Assembly (NCBI GenBank): GCA_910587075.1
Contig: CAJUKE010000026.1
Coordinates: 1-41,041, forward strand
DNA: 41,041 bases
Source of the DNA: an uncultured Muribaculaceae bacterium
GTDB taxonomy: Bacteria > Bacteroidota > Bacteroidia > Bacteroidales > Muribaculaceae
Direction: 5' to 3'
Below, one piece after another: positions 37,970 to 41,041 of this stretch; position 1 is the first letter of the stretch; each line of letters opens with the position of its first letter. A program made the position numbers and the translations under genes. The notes beneath the pieces were generated by a model. That model made no database searches. It had not been told where the DNA came from and saw only the letters and a program-made list of their open reading frames with translations.

Positions 37970-38032
37970 GCCGAATTTACCACCCGCATGGTGGTAAATT
38001 CGGCCAGTGGTGGTAAATTCGGCTTATGTTTG
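37970..38032 (+). promoter_or_regulatory. spmAB-type gene promoter with the same three-part operator
   Basis: A perfect 15-bp inverted repeat GCCGAATTTACCACC / GGTGGTAAATTCGGC (37970-37984 and 37990-38004, centre 5 nt) is followed by a third direct copy of GGTGGTAAATTCGGC at 38009-38023. Spacing between the second and third cores is 19 bp, exactly as in front of fic. TATGTTTG, an exact TAnnTTTG, lies at 38025-38032 right after it. It starts 20 nt after the fic stop codon. Confidence 0.85.
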
Positions 38033-38073
38033 CTGAGGCGGCTTTTTTAAGGAATTGATTTAGAACAGCAGTT

Positions 38074-39306
38074 ATGGTACTGAATTATATTTGGGCGGCG
38101 TTCTTTCTGGTGGCGTTCGCGGTAGCGCTCGGGCGCACGGTTTTCTGCGGCGACGCGGGGGTGTGGAGCGAGATGATGCAGGGCTCGTTCTCGGCGGCGG
38201 CTCTGGCGTTCGAGGTGTCGCTCGGGCTTACGGGCATCCTGTCGATGTGGCTCGGGCTGATGAAAATTGGTGAGCGCGCCGGGGTGATCGGCTTTTTCGG
38301 CCGACTGGTGTCGCCGCTGTTCTGCCGCCTTTTTCCGGGGGTGCCGAAGGGACATCCGGCCATGGGCTCGATATTTATGAATGTGTCGGCCAATATGCTC
38401 GGACTCGACAACGCCGCGACCCCTATGGGGCTGAAGGCCATGCAGGAGCTGCAGTCGCTCAACAAGGAGAAGGACAAGGCTACCGACGCGATGATTATGT
38501 TCTTGATTCTAAACGCGTCGGGACTCTGCTTCATACCTATATCCATTATGATGTACCGGGCGCAGGCCGGGGCGGCGAACCCTACCGACGTGTTTCTGCC
38601 GATATTGCTGGCGACTTTCGTGTCGACGCTGGTAGGCATCGTGGCCCTCTGCCTCAAGCAGCGCATCCGCCTGGCCGACCCGGTGCTGCTCGGATGGCTC
38701 GGGGGTATGATGGCGGTTATCGCCGCGATGGTGTGGGTGTTCTCCGGGATGGACGGGGAGCGCGTCGAGCGCTATTCGGGGTTTATCGCGAACTTTCTGC
38801 TTTTCAGTGTGATAGTCGGCTTTCTGTTGGCCGGGATGCGCAAGCGCCTCAATATGTATGAAACGTTTATCGAGGGTGCGCGCGACGGGTTCAAGACGGC
38901 GGTGACGATCATCCCCTACCTGGTGGCCATACTGGTGGGAATCGCGGTGTTCCGCGCCTCCGGGGCGATGGATATGCTTACCTCCTGGACCCGCGACGCG
39001 GTGGCGTGGCTCGGATGCGACACCTCCTGGGTGGAGGCGCTCCCCACGGCGCTGATGAAGCCGCTGAGCGGCAGCGGTTCGCGCGGACTGATGATCGACC
39101 TGATGAACACCTACGGGGCCGATGCCTTCGTGAGCCGCGTTTCGGCGGCGATACAGGGGTCGACCGACACGATGTTCTATGTGTTGGCGGTGTATTTCGG
39201 CTCGGTGGGTGTGCGGAAGACGCGCTACGCGGTGGGCTACGCCCTGCTGGCCGACGTCAGCGGCTCGGTGGCCGGGGTGCTCGCGGCCTATCTGTTTTTC
39301 GGCTGA
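38074..39306 (+). CDS. SpmA-SpmB fusion / nucleoside recognition (Gate) domain membrane protein
   Basis: 410 residues with about 9 hydrophobic segments, formed by two Gate domains. The SpmA-like half (to about 200) has ALAFEVSLGLTGILSMWLGL, PKGHPAMGSIFMNVSANMLG and LDNAATPMGLKAMQELQ. The SpmB-like half has TFIEGARDGFKTAVTIIPYL, MKPLSGSGSRGLMIDLMN and AAIQGSTDTMFYVLAVYFGS. In Bacillus the two parts are separate spore-maturation proteins; in non-sporulating Bacteroidetes the fused form is standard and has an unknown transport-like role in the inner membrane. Its promoter shares the three-part operator of fic, so the two genes are probably co-regulated. Confidence 0.92.
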   Translation: MVLNYIWAAFFLVAFAVALGRTVFCGDAGVWSEMMQGSFSAAALAFEVSLGLTGILSMWLGLMKIGERAGVIGFFGRLVSPLFCRLFPGVPKGHPAMGSIFMNVSANMLGLDNAATPMGLKAMQELQSLNKEKDKATDAMIMFLILNASGLCFIPISIMMYRAQAGAANPTDVFLPILLATFVSTLVGIVALCLKQRIRLADPVLLGWLGGMMAVIAAMVWVFSGMDGERVERYSGFIANFLLFSVIVGFLLAGMRKRLNMYETFIEGARDGFKTAVTIIPYLVAILVGIAVFRASGAMDMLTSWTRDAVAWLGCDTSWVEALPTALMKPLSGSGSRGLMIDLMNTYGADAFVSRVSAAIQGSTDTMFYVLAVYFGSVGVRKTRYAVGYALLADVSGSVAGVLAAYLFFG

Positions 39307-39315
39307 CGGCTCAGG

Positions 39316-39340
39316 AACTGTTAAACTAATTTAAACAGTT
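39316..39340. terminator. AT-rich hairpin between convergent spmAB-type and DUF2851 genes
   Basis: AACTGTT (39316-39322) pairs with AACAGTT (39334-39340), with partial pairing of the TAAA bases inside. It begins 10 nt after the spmAB-type stop and ends 2 nt before the DUF2851 stop, so it may serve both. Its right arm matches the hairpin after argS. Confidence 0.5.
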
Positions 39341-39342
39341 TC

Positions 39343-40677
39343 TCAGAAGGGTAGCGCGGGGTGCGCCGCGGGGGCGTTTGCCGGTTGGCCGTCTGCTCCG
39401 GCGATGGATCGGGATAGCAGCCTCCGGCCGAAGCGGCAGTAGATGCACTTCTTTTTCTCGCAGTATTCGCGGCGCAGCTCCACCAGGGCCTGCGACGCGA
39501 AAGCGTCGGCGCACGGTATCCCCGCGCCAGTGAAGAGGCGCACCGGCGAGTTGTCCTCCGGCGGGAGCGACGCGAGGAGGTCGAGGGCGCGCTCCATGGC
39601 CGCGTCGTCGCCCCGGGAGCAGGCCCGGGCGTGGAGCAGCGGCACCGCGACGTTGATTATCAGCGAGTCGACGGCCTGTCGCCCGAGCACCGTAGGGAAC
39701 ACCCTTGACCGTGTTGGGGCGAAAGTGAAGTGCGTGGCCCAGAACCCTTCGGGGGTGACGCTGAAGAGGTCGCGCACCCGGTCGGCCGACCGCGCGGCGG
39801 CCAGGTCGCCCATCAGTCCGAAGCCGTCGGCCACCTTCCGTGCCAGCAGGGCCAACCTGCGGTGGGGGAGGTTCTGCGGACGGGTGCGGGCGAGTTTCCA
39901 CTGGGGCTTGGGGGAGCGGAGCGAGAATTTCGCGGCCATGAATCGGTACTCCTGTCGGAGCGCCTCGACGTAGGGGTCCTCGTCGATGGCCGGGTCGGGA
40001 ATCAGTCCCGCCTGGCCGAAAATCATGGCCTCTACGGCGAGTGGGTTGTCGCGGTGTTTGAGGAGGATGTTCAGCGGTAGCGAGCGGGCGGTCAGCTCGA
40101 AAGGCTCGCTGTTGAGGCCGAACCCCAGCGCTCGGGCGAAAGTGATGTATGCGGCCTCCTCCCAGTTGCCCCCGGTTGACTCGGCGATCGCGGCGGCGCG
40201 CTCGCTCTTGGTGAAGACGCGCTCCACGGCGAGGGCCGTCAGCCAGTCGGTCACATAGATTCCCGGGATGTCGCGGAGCCCGGCGGCGCATGGGAGCCCC
40301 GTGTCGGCTCCGCGCCCCATGGCCTCGTAGCGCTCGCGGGCGCTGGAACCTATCTCCATGACGGCCTGTGGGATGACGGAGCCGTCGGGGCGGGTCACGC
40401 TGTCGTCGTCGACTGCCACGATGTGGAGCACCACCGAGTCGTAGGCCCGGTCGTCGGAGTGTCCGTGGCGGTGCCAGTCGGAAGCCCTGACGTGCATCTC
40501 TACGTTGCCGTGCCAGGTTTCGTCGCCGATTTTCACCGAGGCGTTGAAGAAGTCGGGCCCCGCGTCGGTGTTCAGCCGCCCGGGGTCGATCACCCTCAGG
40601 GGCCGTCCGTCGGTGGTCGCGGCCCCTTTGATGAGGCCGAGCCGGTGCTGCCAGACGAAGTGCATGAGCTTCTCCAT
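39343..40677 (-). CDS. DUF2851 family protein
   Basis: 444 residues, close to the usual length. The start MEKLMHFVWQHRLGLIKGAA and the core GPDFFNASVKIGDETWHGNV, EMHVRASDWHRHGHSDDRAY and DSVVLHIVAVDDD are typical of DUF2851, a Bacteroidetes/Chlorobi family with no known function. A helical middle (about 180-340) and a C-terminal end with a CEKKKCIYC motif (two to three Cys) follow. The conserved H/W/D residues in the first 100 positions suggest an active or metal site, but that is a guess. No signal peptide. The promoter box ends 4 nt before the start codon. Confidence 0.92.
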   Translation of the reverse strand: MEKLMHFVWQHRLGLIKGAATTDGRPLRVIDPGRLNTDAGPDFFNASVKIGDETWHGNVEMHVRASDWHRHGHSDDRAYDSVVLHIVAVDDDSVTRPDGSVIPQAVMEIGSSARERYEAMGRGADTGLPCAAGLRDIPGIYVTDWLTALAVERVFTKSERAAAIAESTGGNWEEAAYITFARALGFGLNSEPFELTARSLPLNILLKHRDNPLAVEAMIFGQAGLIPDPAIDEDPYVEALRQEYRFMAAKFSLRSPKPQWKLARTRPQNLPHRRLALLARKVADGFGLMGDLAAARSADRVRDLFSVTPEGFWATHFTFAPTRSRVFPTVLGRQAVDSLIINVAVPLLHARACSRGDDAAMERALDLLASLPPEDNSPVRLFTGAGIPCADAFASQALVELRREYCEKKKCIYCRFGRRLLSRSIAGADGQPANAPAAHPALPF

Positions 40678-40681
40678 ACGG

Positions 40682-40689
40682 CAAAATTA
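40682..40689 (-). promoter_or_regulatory. DUF2851 promoter -7 element, 4 nt from the start codon
   Basis: Minus-strand TAATTTTG, an exact TAnnTTTG, ends 4 nt before the ATG (40677). Transcription would start at or next to the start codon, giving a leaderless or nearly leaderless message. A -33 match is weak (TTAG at 40709-40712, 19-nt spacing). Confidence 0.55.
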
Positions 40690-40720
40690 CAAAAAAATCT
40701 TAAACTCGCTAAGGGAAAGC

Positions 40721-40751
40721 TTGCGGAAAACGCGGGAAATCAGTAACTTTG
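40721..40751 (+). promoter_or_regulatory. rplU promoter
   Basis: TTGC (40721-40724), a 19-nt spacer and TAACTTTG (40744-40751, exact TAnnTTTG). The leader to the start codon is 83 nt, long enough for an RNA structure that could serve in ribosomal-protein feedback; no known leader motif was recognised in it. Confidence 0.75.
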
Positions 40752-40834
40752 TGGGCTTTTTGGCCGAAACGGGCTTTCCAAGCAGCCGCTCAAGGCTCGC
40801 CCGACGGCATAACCTTATACAAATCAATAGTTTA

Positions 40835-41041
40835 ATGTACGCTATCGTAGAAATCCAGGGACAGCAGTTCAAGGCCGAGGAAGGCAAGTTCCTGTATGTA
40901 CACTATCTCGGCGACGAGCGCAAAGAAGGCGAGACCCTCGAATTTGACCGCGTCCTGCTCGTTGACGCCGACGGTGCCGTGAAGGTCGGCGCGCCCACCG
41001 TAGAAGGGGCAAAAGTTGTTTGCGAGGTTAAACGTCCCCTC
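40835..41041 (+). CDS. rplU: 50S ribosomal protein L21, partial (start only)
   Basis: The first 69 codons are present and the gene runs off the window end. MYAIVEIQGQQFKAEEGKFL is the classic L21 start, followed by LEFDRVLLVDADGAVKVGAP and the family-typical VEGAKVVCEVKRP. Full L21 is about 105 residues, so roughly a third is missing. L21 binds 23S rRNA in the large subunit. In most bacteria rpmA (L27) follows. It has its own promoter upstream, divergent from the DUF2851 gene. Confidence 0.96.
   Translation, partial: MYAIVEIQGQQFKAEEGKFLYVHYLGDERKEGETLEFDRVLLVDADGAVKVGAPTVEGAKVVCEVKRPL

Noticed and set aside
38074..39306. Evidence of sporulation from the SpmA/SpmB similarity
   Set aside because: Fused SpmAB proteins are standard in non-sporulating Bacteroidetes and no other spore genes are present.

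Overview
The window is a chromosomal segment of a GC-rich member of the Bacteroidales. Muribaculaceae is my best guess from recall, not from a search. The signs are the Bacteroidetes promoter element TAnnTTTG (with a TTTG-like element 19-20 nt upstream) in front of many genes, the lack of Shine-Dalgarno sequences, and typical Bacteroidetes families: DUF3078, DUF2723, DUF2851, TIGR03905/TSCPD, the fused SpmA-SpmB protein, OmpH and PepD. No rRNA, tRNA, CRISPR array, transposase or integrase was seen.

Layout. 1-561 is AT-rich and non-coding, with a leftward promoter near 85 and a rightward one at 484-491. 562-5615 is a compact rightward block of phage-structural genes: scaffold-like acidic protein, HK97-type major capsid candidate, an unknown protein, a portal candidate and two small proteins. 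No terminase, protease, tail or integrase is visible. It abuts pheT directly. 5727-13854 is a rightward housekeeping run: pheT, yebC family, a DUF3078 barrel, then two secreted proteins, a Crp-like regulator and a HAD phosphatase joined by ATGA overlaps, followed by aroB and a terminator. 14104-18066 is leftward: coaX, an outer-membrane barrel, lptC and a CNNM/CorC protein. 18371-22014 is rightward: pfkA, argS and a Bax-inhibitor-1 family protein. 22261-25939 is leftward: an Asn/Arg/Pro/Gly-repeat surface protein, an ArnT-like glycosyltransferase and a LicD protein. 26039-26741 holds a TSCPD protein and a lipoprotein, facing a muramidase and pepD on the minus strand. 29376-30230 has a small membrane protein and an OmpH-like lipoprotein. 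30438-36633 is leftward: a PAP2 phosphatase, a very large DUF2723 protein, a polysaccharide deacetylase and queG. 36862-39306 holds a Fic-wHTH protein and an SpmAB fusion. A leftward DUF2851 gene and the start of rplU end the window.

The two strongest leads are these. (1) The phage capsid/portal cassette looks intact and shares the host's GC-rich base use. It has its own promoter and is bounded by a divergent promoter on one side and pheT on the other; it may be a domesticated particle rather than a decaying prophage. (2) The Fic gene ends in a winged-helix domain. Its promoter and the promoter of the downstream spmAB-type gene carry the same three-part operator: an inverted AATTTACCACC/GGTGGTAAATT pair with a 5-nt centre, plus a third half-site exactly 19 bp further on. 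The operator overlaps or abuts the -33 and -7 elements, which suggests a self-controlling Fic regulator with a membrane-protein target.

The window also holds two families of dispersed palindromic intergenic repeats and a recurring 7-bp satellite. The satellite appears in non-coding DNA and also supplies the coding sequence for the start of the scaffold-like protein and the end of the LicD protein.
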